Below, piece by piece: positions 1 through 5,093 of a stretch of DNA of 5,093 bases. Each line of letters starts with the position of its first letter. Positions within the stretch are counted from its first letter, which is position 1. Source of the DNA: SAR324 cluster bacterium. Its GTDB lineage: Bacteria > Bdellovibrionota > UBA2361 > JAAZON01. Made by a program: the position numbers and the translations under genes. The notes beneath the pieces are model-generated. The model saw only the letters and a program-made list of their open reading frames with translations. It made no database searches and was not told where the DNA came from. The stretch lies in the NCBI GenBank assembly GCA_012797725.1, contig JAAZON010000586.1:1-5093 (forward strand). The letters run 5' to 3'.

Positions 1-312
1 ATCAACAATTGCGGGAATTTTCAAAAGACCAGCAATTTGTGCAGCTCGAAGTCTTCTTTCCCCTGATACAAGGTCATAACGCCCTTTCCTTTCTGCAGGC
101 TTAACCAAAATTGGACTTAAGACTCCATAGGTTTTAATTGAAGAAGCAAGTTCTTTCAGTTTCTCTTCGTCAAAAGTGCTTCTTGGTTGCTTCGGATCCC
201 TATCAATCAAATTAATCTCTATTTCCCTATAGGGAATTCCGCTTTTCTCTCTATCTCCAAACGCAGGGCCAGAAAGTAAAGGATTATTAGCAATTAGCAA
301 CTTTTTAGCCAT
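1..312 (-). CDS. parB: ParB-like partition protein, N-terminal part (gene runs off the left edge)
   Basis: ParB binds parS centromeres, spreads along DNA as a CTP-dependent clamp and stimulates the ParA ATPase. The first 104 residues are present. After a variable leader of about 28 residues comes the ParB/Spo0J N-terminal domain: INLIDRDPKQPR at roughly 33-44, an EEKLKELASSIKTYGVLSPILVKP stretch, then GRYDLVSGERRLRAAQIAGL. The GERRLRAA segment corresponds to the conserved arginine-rich CTP-binding motif (GERRxRAA). The helix-turn-helix and dimerisation domains lie outside the window, so parS specificity cannot be read. The ATG at 312-310 overlaps the parA stop by 8 bases and has an AGGGAG ribosome site at 325-320 with a 7-base gap, inside parA. 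This arrangement suggests translational coupling. The family assignment is secure. Whether it is of chromosomal or plasmid type is open. Confidence 0.93.
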   Translation of the reverse strand, partial: MAKKLLIANNPLLSGPAFGDREKSGIPYREIEINLIDRDPKQPRSTFDEEKLKELASSIKTYGVLSPILVKPAERKGRYDLVSGERRLRAAQIAGLLKIPAIVD

Positions 313-1084
313 TTAGTATCTCCCTAGCTAATTCACTGTAGTCTTCAGCACCAGTGGATTTTCTAGCATATTCATAGATTGTCTGCCCACCAGCAGGAGC
401 TTCTGCCAATGCAACGTTAGTTCTAATAACAGTTTTAAATACCAAATCTCCAAAATAACTACGTACCGTATCCGATACAGCTCGTGCTAGCCGCTTCCTA
501 TTATCGTGTAAGCAAATAAGAACCCCTCCCACTATCAAAGATGGATTATAAATATTTCGAACTTGATCAATTGTATCAAGTAGTTGCCGCACTCCATGTA
601 GAGCCAGGTATTCACTTTGCACAGGAATGATAACTTTATCGATAGCAGCAAGCACATTCAAAGAAAGAAGACCGAGGGCAGGGGGGCAATCTATTAATAT
701 TACATCATAATTTTCTTTTATATCCTTAAGTGCTCTACGGAGTATTAGCTCTCTACCCACTACTCCACCTAATTCTAAGTCTGCTGCACTTAGGAACAAA
801 CTAGAGGGAGCTACATCTAAGTTATTGGATCTATTGATAATTATCTCTTCGATTTTCTTTGTTCCTTTGAGAACGTCATACATCGTGAATTGAGTTAAGT
901 TCTCATCATTTTCAGCATCCTCTTTCTTCGTTAGCCCAAGATGAGTACTTAAATTCGCCTGGGCATCCATATCAATAAGAAGAACTTTCTTTCCTAATTC
1001 TGAAAATGCTGCCCCTAAATTTACTGATGTCGTAGTTTTACCTACTCCCCCCTTCTGATTGACCACACCAATGAGTAAGCCCAA
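305..1084 (-). CDS. parA: ParA/Soj-type partition ATPase
   Basis: This is the ATPase partner of ParB. In this family ATP-bound dimers coat the nucleoid and ParB-stimulated hydrolysis moves the parS complex. Starting at 1084 it is 259 residues and has no N-terminal DNA-binding domain, as in Soj-like ParA. The deviant Walker A motif KGGVGKTT lies at about 11-18 with the signature lysine K11, DMDAQAN follows at 38-44, and the Walker B segment VILIDCPP is at 128-135. The C-terminal stretch with RTNVALAEAP, then YARKSTGAEDYSELAREIL, matches Soj proteins. No ATG is available. TTG at 1084-1082 is preferred because GAGG (1097-1094) sits 9 bases before it and the protein then begins close to the Walker A motif, as usual. 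A longer form from TTG at 1099 would lack a ribosome site. The stop overlaps the parB start. The gene diverges from rep across the putative origin. Confidence 0.95.
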   Translation of the reverse strand: MGLLIGVVNQKGGVGKTTTSVNLGAAFSELGKKVLLIDMDAQANLSTHLGLTKKEDAENDENLTQFTMYDVLKGTKKIEEIIINRSNNLDVAPSSLFLSAADLELGGVVGRELILRRALKDIKENYDVILIDCPPALGLLSLNVLAAIDKVIIPVQSEYLALHGVRQLLDTIDQVRNIYNPSLIVGGVLICLHDNRKRLARAVSDTVRSYFGDLVFKTVIRTNVALAEAPAGGQTIYEYARKSTGAEDYSELAREILNG

Positions 1085-1093
1085 TGTCTCAGT

Positions 1094-1097
1094 CCTC
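1094..1097 (-). promoter_or_regulatory. Ribosome binding site deciding the parA start
   Basis: GAGG on the minus strand lies 9 bases upstream of TTG at 1084-1082. It overlaps the alternative in-frame TTG at 1099-1097, which itself has only AT-rich sequence upstream. An in-frame TAG at 1129-1127 closes the frame further upstream, and no ATG lies between it and the Walker A region. This supports the 1084 start. Confidence 0.6.
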
Positions 1098-1133
1098 AAA
1101 CAGAATAATAAATTAGATATGGATACCTAGGCT

Positions 1134-1163
1134 ATTTTAGCTTGCTTTTGCCCCTTTTCTTAA
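1134..1163 (-). promoter_or_regulatory. Candidate sigma-70-type promoter of parAB
   Basis: On the minus strand TTAAGA (1163-1158, 4 of 6 to the -35 consensus) and TAAAAT (1139-1134, 5 of 6 to the -10 consensus) are separated by 18 bases. Transcription would start near 1127, about 40 bases before the parA start. The six-base palindrome CCTAGG (1126-1131) sits on the predicted start point and could be part of an autoregulatory operator. This is an inference from weak matches in AT-rich DNA. Confidence 0.35.
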
Positions 1164-1187
1164 CAATACATGCCTGGCAGACAAAAG

Positions 1188-1208
1188 AAAGCTTAAATTC
1201 TAAGCTAT
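1188..1208. repeat. Inverted repeat upstream of parA
   Basis: AAAGCTTA and TAAGCTAT flank the 5-base centre AATTC. Seven of eight arm positions pair and the inner five are perfect. Read on the minus strand, the right-to-left stem is followed by TTCTTTT, so it could act as a weak attenuator in a long parA transcript. It could equally be a protein-binding operator. Confidence 0.5.
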
Positions 1209-1223
1209 CTCTAATCCAGAGAT
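1207..1223. repeat. Perfect inverted repeat ATCTCT-N5-AGAGAT
   Basis: Two perfect 6-base arms flank the 5-base centre AATCC. Its centre is 17 bases from the centre of the neighbouring inverted repeat, and both have a 5-base spacer. The pair looks like tandem operator sites, for instance for ParA, ParB or Rep autoregulation, but nothing in the sequence identifies the ligand. Confidence 0.5.
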
Positions 1224-1310
1224 GCGTTTAATTTGGCTTAATTGAATGCAAAGATCAAATGGAATCCGTCAAAAAAATTGAATTATGCAGATTTTATAGG
1301 GAGAGCCTAT

Positions 1311-1495
1311 CGTGTATTGAAGGTATTTTTTTATAGTTCGTGATTTGAAGGAAAAAAGCCCCGTGAATGAAGCCAAAAAAACACGTGTAATGAAAAAACA
1401 GAAGCACGTGATTCTGTAACAAAAATGCTAGTGCTTAATAAGAAGGAATATCGTGCATGGATATGAAGTTTATCGTGAAACGAATTAAAAAAAAT
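1311..1495 (+). repeat. Iteron-like array: eight same-strand CGTG-headed repeats, 22-23 bp period
   Basis: CGTG cores start at 1311, 1339, 1362, 1384, 1407, 1452 and 1474, with a degenerate AGTG at 1430 filling the one gap. Intervals are 28, 23, 22, 23, 23, 22 and 22 bases, about two helical turns. The copies are degenerate. The best agree on CGTG, then an AT pair and TGAAG (CGTGTATTGAAGG, CGTGATTTGAAGG, CGTGAATGAAG, CGTGTAATGAA). Several are followed by an A-tract 8-18 bases into the unit. Same orientation, helical phasing, position between parAB and a replication initiator, and the AT-rich flank are the hallmarks of iterons, the sites a Rep protein binds to start replication. An array of ParB sites is the main alternative. 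A much weaker CGTC at 1267 falls two periods before the first copy. Confidence 0.72.
1467..1482. promoter_or_regulatory. parS-like element within the last iteron
   Basis: AGTTTATCGTGAAACG matches canonical parS (TGTTTCACGTGAAACA, known from Spo0J/ParB systems) at 12 of 16 positions. The right half GTGAAAC is intact and mismatches are at positions 1, 6, 7 and 16. It lies about 380 bases from parA, where centromeres of parABS loci often sit. The other CGTG copies match parS much less well, for instance 8 of 16 at the CACGTG of 1382-1387. The match may partly reflect the shared CGTG core of the iterons. Confidence 0.35.
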
Positions 1496-1526
1496 CTTGT
1501 AAATCTTTGTTTTTCCTTTAATATTA
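1483..1526. other. AT-rich candidate DNA-unwinding element of the origin
   Basis: Only 6 of 44 bases are G or C (about 14%), with runs of A and T, immediately downstream of the last iteron core and before rep. Iteron origins usually place a strand-opening element beside the array. I found no convincing DnaA box here: TATTACACC at 1522-1530 matches TTWTNCACA poorly. Function is inferred from composition and position only. Confidence 0.45.
1497..1524 (+). promoter_or_regulatory. Weak candidate promoter for rep
   Basis: TTGTAA (1497-1502) and TAATAT (1519-1524) are separated by 16 bases, each 4 of 6 to the sigma-70 consensus. They start right after the iteron array, so Rep bound to the last iterons could repress its own gene, as in many iteron plasmids. 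A TATAAA at 1595-1600 is another possible -10 but lacks a -35 partner. The 5' leader would be about 140 bases. Confidence 0.25.
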
Positions 1527-1670
1527 CACCGCTCACTTAGTACAAGTAACTTAAAATAAGATTGTTTAACTATCTAAAAGTAAGTAGGCTTTTCTATAAA
1601 TTCTCTATTTCTAAAACGTTAAGCCGTGAAGGATGCTTCAAGTAGCGAAAATAATAAAGGTGCTATCAAC

Positions 1671-3149
1671 ATGACAGTACCTCGTCTCATTTCCCGAGAC
1701 GAAATGAATCTTGCAGAGTTTCCTTTGGCAGTATTGTCTACAAGAAGTGATCCAAACATAAAAACATTAGAGTTCCAAGATACTATTCGAGGAAAGAATG
1801 GAGAGCTTACAACTCGCAAATGGATTATTACCGGAGCAGATAAATTTGGACTCCCCACCGCGTCGGATGAAGAAGTGCTGCTTGGACTTTTGAAATTAAG
1901 TGTTGATGAGGAGCTTGCTAGCAGAAAAGTTTTTTTTACACGATATGAACTAATGAAAATTCTCCGTTGGCCAACGGAAGGAAGAAATTATACGAGACTT
2001 CAGAAGGCATTAGATCGATTAAGTGGAGTAAGAATAAAGGCTTCAAATGCGTTCTATGACAACGAAACTAAAACTCATAGCACAAAAAATTTTGGAATAC
2101 TTGATGGATATGAGTTGAATAATGGTCGAGATGGAAGCACAAAGAAGAGTTATTTTACTTGGAGTGAAGTACTCTTTAAGTCATATCAAGCCGGTTTTAT
2201 CAAGAAATTAGATCTGGATTTTTATCTAGATTTGAAAAGTTCTGTATCGAAGCGTTTGTATCGCTATCTTGATAAACATTTTTGGTATAAATCTAGAGTG
2301 CAGCTCGATCTTTTCATACTGGCGCATGAAAAACTTGGGATTTCAAGAAATTATAGATACATAAGTTCTATAAGGCAGCAGCTTGATCCAGCAATCGAAG
2401 AATTAATCGGCAAGGGATTTTTAAGTGCTTGTGATTATCTGCAAAAAGGTAAGAAGGCAGATATTGTTTTGTATGCGGCGAGTGGGAAAGCAAGGATTAC
2501 AAAAAATAGGGAAGGGGCAACAGATCGACAGTCAGTGGTTGGTATTCAAGTTCGAGAAGATGGCAAAGAAAAGTTAACCCTTCTGGAAAATGTTGAACGC
2601 ATGCTTGTTGAAAGAGGACTCGGAGAAAAGCAAAGTATGCGCCTTGCTGAAGCGCAATCAGTCGAGATGTTGCAGCGTATGCAGAAGATAATAGAATACT
2701 TTGATACTCTTTGCGCCTCAGGGAGCAACCAAGTGATAAAAAATCCTGTGGGGTTTCTGTATAGAGCCATGGAGAATCCAATGTCATTTCATCTGCCAGG
2801 TGATCGGCCACGAACAAAGGGAGTGCAAGAAACATTGGGATTTGCCTCGAGCTCTGTGTCTTCCAAAGGGCAGGGGAGCATAGATGCTAAAAAGTCAGAA
2901 AATGATGAATCGGCCTTTCTCATCGAGAGAAAAAGAAGAATAGAAAATCTTAGAGGAGAAGTAAGTCCTTCGGTGCTCAGCCGGATTGAAAATGAAGTTG
3001 AAGAGGCGCTCTCTAATATTCGGAGTTTGATCTCTCCCGATCGCTTTAGGGAGGTCGTGGATCATGGAGTTGATGAAAAGTTGGCAAAGCTTTTTGCTAT
3101 TCCCGATTTTGATGAATGGAGACGCCTGAAAAAACACGAGAAAGTCTGA
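1671..3149 (+). CDS. Replication initiator protein, RPA-like (plasmid Rep)
   Basis: Predicted origin-binding initiator of 492 residues. The first 265 or so resemble the replication initiator protein A (RPA) family: RDEMNLAEFPLAVLSTR at 9-25, KTLEFQD at 31-37, WIITGADKFGLPTASDEEVL at 51-70, FTRYELMKILRW at 89-100, GILDGYEL at 142-149 and SVSKRLYRYLDKHFW at 191-205. The layout fits two winged-helix DNA-binding units. Residues 356-370 (IKNPVGFLYRAMENP) recall a C-terminal motif common in plasmid Rep proteins. The tail from about 415 is charged and predicted helical, perhaps for oligomerisation. ATG at 1671 is chosen because AGGTG (1658-1662) lies 8 bases before it. An in-frame GTG at 1626 would add 15 residues but has no ribosome site. 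The gene follows the iteron array and diverges from parAB. The family is recognised from memory of conserved phrases; the domain boundaries are estimates. Confidence 0.85.
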   Translation: MTVPRLISRDEMNLAEFPLAVLSTRSDPNIKTLEFQDTIRGKNGELTTRKWIITGADKFGLPTASDEEVLLGLLKLSVDEELASRKVFFTRYELMKILRWPTEGRNYTRLQKALDRLSGVRIKASNAFYDNETKTHSTKNFGILDGYELNNGRDGSTKKSYFTWSEVLFKSYQAGFIKKLDLDFYLDLKSSVSKRLYRYLDKHFWYKSRVQLDLFILAHEKLGISRNYRYISSIRQQLDPAIEELIGKGFLSACDYLQKGKKADIVLYAASGKARITKNREGATDRQSVVGIQVREDGKEKLTLLENVERMLVERGLGEKQSMRLAEAQSVEMLQRMQKIIEYFDTLCASGSNQVIKNPVGFLYRAMENPMSFHLPGDRPRTKGVQETLGFASSSVSSKGQGSIDAKKSENDESAFLIERKRRIENLRGEVSPSVLSRIENEVEEALSNIRSLISPDRFREVVDHGVDEKLAKLFAIPDFDEWRRLKKHEKV

Positions 3150-3227
3150 TCTTCTAACATATTAGTACCTCTCCCCATTCAGCCCCCTTCCAGTGAAGCC
3201 GCGCAATATGGCTAACTTAAAACTTCA

Positions 3228-3274
3228 GGGCCAGAAGAATCGAGCTTATGGTAATGAGAAGGCTTTTCTGGGCC
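3228..3274. repeat. Imperfect inverted repeat upstream of a sigma-54 promoter
   Basis: GGGCCAGAA (3228-3236) and TTCTGGGCC (3266-3274) pair at 8 of 9 positions across a 29-base gap. The repeat spans about -93 to -47 relative to the predicted start of the next transcript, a region where sigma-54 activators often bind. It has no T-run, so it is not a convincing rep terminator. The activator role is a guess. Confidence 0.35.
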
Positions 3275-3294
3275 AAACGGCTACACAGATCACT

Positions 3295-3309
3295 TGGCAT
3301 GCAAGCTGC
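3295..3309 (+). promoter_or_regulatory. Sigma-54 (RpoN) promoter of the transglycosylase gene
   Basis: TGGCATGCAAGCTGC matches the sigma-54 consensus TGGCACG-N4-TTGC at 9 of 11 defined positions, with the essential GG and GC dinucleotides exactly 10 bases apart. Transcription would start near 3321, giving a leader of about 19 bases before the ATG at 3340. Sigma-54 promoters need an enhancer-binding ATPase, in flagellar systems usually of the FleQ/FlrC/FlgR type, not present in this window. Confidence 0.72.
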
Positions 3310-3339
3310 TAATATTCCCCTTGAAAGTGGCCAGGAAAG

Positions 3340-4275
3340 ATGAAAATTAATTTTAGTGGAACATATGAGCAGACTCGTAAGTTGATTACGGCACCTGCTC
3401 AAAAAGCAGAGAAAAGTCCAGAAGATTTCTCAAAACTTTTAGGCTCAATATCCCCCAAAGAGCAGCAACATGCTAAAATTACTACAGAAAAATCCCTAAT
3501 GACCAGACAAACATTGCCTTCTCAACGACAAATTCATGAGGCCATGGCTCGCTATAATGCTCCTGAGCCAGAGTTAAAATATCCTGAAAGTATTGCTGGA
3601 CCTGTTAAACTAGAAGCTCCTGTTGATGTCAATAATTCGCCTGAGTCCGTCAAGACATCTGAAGGGCTCCAACCTAAGATATTGAAAGCTCGAAGAATCT
3701 CAAGTAAGGAAGCAGATAGGCTTGAAAGTCTGTCACTAAATGAAAGAATGGCTGAGGTGAAATCAATAGTGGCGAAGGCAGGAAAGAAACACGCGGTGGA
3801 TCCAGCGCTAGGTATGGCTGTTGTAGCAAATGAATCGTCGTTTGATCCATATGCAATTAGCTCAGACGGTTTCAACAGCAAGGGGCTCTTTCAGCTACTC
3901 GATACAACGGGCAAAGACATGATTGAACGTTTGGATGTTCGTGCTCGTTATAATCCTTTCAACCCTCATATGAATGTCGAACTTGGCATAGGTTATCTTC
4001 GCTATCTCCACGATATCTTCAATACTGAAACAGAACTTCCAAATAAAATGAGAACTCAAATTGCGGCAAATTCCTCCTCTCTGGAAAAACTTGCCGTGGC
4101 TGCCTTTAATGCCGGAGAGGGTAGAGTGGCAAGCGCACAAGCTCGCGCCAAAAGAGCAGGAAAAGACCCAGGAATTTATGAGAATATCAAAAGTTATCTT
4201 CCTGAAATTACCCAGCAATATGTTGATCGTGTAATGGCATCACGAGGAGCCTTCGAAGGGCGCTTTATCGACTGA
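3340..4275 (+). CDS. SLT-family lytic transglycosylase without signal peptide, probably flagellar
   Basis: A 311-residue protein predicted to cut the MurNAc-GlcNAc bond of peptidoglycan. The catalytic domain spans about 140-300. It has ANESSFDPYAIS with catalytic glutamate E165, SKGLFQL at 180-186, MNVELGIGYLRYL at 211-223, AVAAFNAGEGRV at 252-263 and the closing IYENIKSYLPEITQQYVDRV. All hallmark motifs are intact. Residues 1-135 are polar, rich in Lys, Glu and Pro, probably disordered, and contain no signal peptide or membrane helix, although the substrate is periplasmic. Export by the flagellar type III apparatus, as for FlgJ, is a reasonable inference given the sigma-54 promoter and the flagellin gene next door. 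The ATG at 3340 is the only upstream start, because an in-frame TGA lies at 3322-3324. AGGA (3333-3336) is unusually close to it, 3 bases away. A conjugation-type (VirB1-like) role is less likely. Confidence 0.88.
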   Translation: MKINFSGTYEQTRKLITAPAQKAEKSPEDFSKLLGSISPKEQQHAKITTEKSLMTRQTLPSQRQIHEAMARYNAPEPELKYPESIAGPVKLEAPVDVNNSPESVKTSEGLQPKILKARRISSKEADRLESLSLNERMAEVKSIVAKAGKKHAVDPALGMAVVANESSFDPYAISSDGFNSKGLFQLLDTTGKDMIERLDVRARYNPFNPHMNVELGIGYLRYLHDIFNTETELPNKMRTQIAANSSSLEKLAVAAFNAGEGRVASAQARAKRAGKDPGIYENIKSYLPEITQQYVDRVMASRGAFEGRFID

Positions 4276-4307
4276 AAATCATTCTATCTTTAGCACTTTT
4301 TTGGGAT

Positions 4308-4322
4308 TGGCAAGAAGCTTGC
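4308..4322 (+). promoter_or_regulatory. Sigma-54 (RpoN) promoter of the flagellin gene
   Basis: TGGCAAGAAGCTTGC agrees with TGGCACG-N4-TTGC at 10 of 11 defined positions, with GG and GC 10 bases apart and a T after the last C as usual. The predicted start is near 4334, leaving an untranslated leader of about 119 bases before the flagellin ATG. No sigma-28 promoter was seen here, so this flagellin appears to be directly under sigma-54. Confidence 0.8.
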
Positions 4323-4452
4323 TTAAGAAGCCTTTGTGTGTGGTGAGCAGGAAATTTTGAATCCTGTTTTACAGCGAACTTCGGAACTCATGGGAGAGCT
4401 TTCGGAGGCACGTTTCTGGTTTAGGAATTGATTTAGCCAAGGAGATTGGGCA

Positions 4453-5093
4453 ATGGCGATTAACATAAGGACTAATATTCCATCACTAGGGGCTCAGCGA
4501 AATCTCGATCAGAGTACAAGTGCGTTAAATACTTCTTTTGAGCGCTTATCATCCGGTCTTCGCATTAATAGAGCTAAAGACGACGCAGCAGGACTATCTA
4601 TCGCAGAAAGCTTGAAAGCTGATGCTCGTATTGCAAGCGTCGGTATTCGAAATGCTAATGACGGTATTTCCATCATAAACATTGCAGACCAAGCAATTGG
4701 ACAAATTGGAAATACATTAAGCCGCCTCGGAGAGCTTGCACAGCAATCGGCAAACGGCGTGTATGCAAATGTGCAACGTTCCGCACTCAACAATGAATTT
4801 CAGGCACTGATGAGTGAAATTGAGCGTATTGCTTACACCACAGAGTTCAACGGGTTAAAACTTCTAAGTGGCGGCGGTCAAGTAATATTCCAAGTGGGAT
4901 TTAAGGGAGATTCACTGTCGCAAGTTACATACAATGGTGTTGCTGCCACTCTTGCATCACTTGGCCTTGCAGCCGCTGGGTCATCGGCTCCTCAATATTC
5001 AATCATTGCAAACAACGATATTGATTCGCAATCAGCGGCTCGTGCAGCTCTTGATGCAATTAACTCCGCTATTTCTTCAGTGAATAGAAACAG
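4453..5093 (+). CDS. fliC: Flagellin, N-terminal 213 residues (gene runs off the right edge)
   Basis: Flagellin is the filament subunit, exported through the flagellar type III channel. The N-terminal D0/D1 region is typical: MAINIRTNIPSLGAQRNLDQ, then LSSGLRINRAKDDAAGLSIAE (32-52), IRNANDGISIINIADQAI (65-82), LGELAQQSANG (92-102), ALNNEFQAL and EFNGLKLL (131-138). The segment LSRLGELAQQ (89-98) corresponds to the TLR5-contact helix of enteric flagellins and keeps its Arg and Leu. Residues from about 192 (SQSAARAALDAINSAISSVN) look like the start of the C-terminal D1 helix, so the central variable domain is only about 50 residues and the full protein may be near 280. AAGGAG (4439-4444) lies 8 bases before the ATG. 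It follows the transglycosylase by 177 bases but has its own sigma-54 promoter. fliC is a generic symbol; fla-type names are equally possible. Confidence 0.95.
   Translation, partial: MAINIRTNIPSLGAQRNLDQSTSALNTSFERLSSGLRINRAKDDAAGLSIAESLKADARIASVGIRNANDGISIINIADQAIGQIGNTLSRLGELAQQSANGVYANVQRSALNNEFQALMSEIERIAYTTEFNGLKLLSGGGQVIFQVGFKGDSLSQVTYNGVAATLASLGLAAAGSSAPQYSIIANNDIDSQSAARAALDAINSAISSVNRN

Noticed and set aside
1311..1495. Regularly spaced repeats read as a CRISPR array
   Set aside because: The repeated unit is only a 4-12 base degenerate core with a 22-23 bp period. There are no identical 24-36 base repeats, no room for spacers and no cas genes.
1522..1530. TATTACACC as a DnaA box
   Set aside because: It has about three mismatches to TTWTNCACA, too weak to call in AT-rich DNA without other boxes.
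1626..1670. GTG-initiated extension of rep by 15 residues
   Set aside because: There is no ribosome site before the GTG and the added residues are low-complexity polar. ATG at 1671 has AGGTG 8 bases upstream. It is kept only as an alternative start.
2497..2835. Antisense ORFs opposite rep and the other genes (also near 1619-1858, 2895-3137, 3552-3881, 3895-4218 and 4509-4793)
   Set aside because: They lie opposite strongly supported coding sequences, show no family features and have no plausible starts. They are shadows of the real frames.
3082..3097. TGGCAAAGCTTTTTGC, resembling a sigma-54 promoter inside the end of rep
   Set aside because: GG and GC are 11 bases apart instead of 10, and it lies within the coding sequence more than 200 bases before the next gene, which has its own well-spaced promoter.
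3208..3312. A 34-codon ORF starting MANLKLQGQ between rep and the transglycosylase
   Set aside because: It has no ribosome binding site and no recognisable family, and its end overlaps the sigma-54 promoter. It is more likely chance reading through regulatory DNA.
4348..4370. CAGGA/TCCTG hairpin followed by TTTT in the flagellin leader, as a terminator
   Set aside because: The stem is only 5 bp with a 9-base loop and a 4-T tail. It lies downstream of the flagellin promoter, where termination would stop the gene.
4390..4431. A 13-codon leader ORF (MGELSEARFWFRN) before the flagellin gene
   Set aside because: It has no clear ribosome site and no attenuator structure around it. An ORF this short is expected by chance.

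Overview
This window looks like the replication and partition backbone of a bacterial replicon, joined directly to flagellar genes. No host can be named. A flagellin with Gram-negative-type sequence, two sigma-54 promoters, and a replication initiator resembling the RPA family suggest a flagellated Gram-negative bacterium. The DNA is AT-rich by eye, more so in the intergenic spacers. The rep-parAB pair points to a plasmid, megaplasmid or chromid. A chromosomal locus carrying an RPA-type gene cannot be excluded.

Layout: bases 1-312 (minus strand) hold the N-terminal part of parB. It overlaps the end of parA (305-1084, minus) by 8 bases, so the two form a translationally coupled parAB operon. 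Bases 1085-1670 are a non-coding spacer between divergent parA and rep. From left to right it holds a candidate parA promoter, two adjacent inverted repeats, an array of eight same-strand CGTG-headed repeats spaced 22-23 bp (28 bp for the first interval), a 44-base segment of about 14% GC, and a weak candidate rep promoter. I read the array plus the AT-rich segment as an undescribed iteron origin. Its last repeat also matches canonical parS at 12 of 16 positions, so replication and partition functions may overlap there. Bases 1671-3149 (plus) encode the RPA-like replication initiator.

Downstream on the plus strand lie a lytic transglycosylase with no signal peptide (3340-4275) and the start of a flagellin gene (4453 to the window end). 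Each is preceded by a well-spaced sigma-54 promoter (3295-3309 and 4308-4322). This ties the transglycosylase to flagellar assembly, probably as a peptidoglycan-opening enzyme exported by the flagellar apparatus. The flagellin already reaches its C-terminal D1 helix near residue 195, so it appears to be a short type without large D2/D3 domains.

Taken together, Rep would fire the origin, ParA and ParB would segregate the replicon, and the replicon would carry at least part of the motility machinery.
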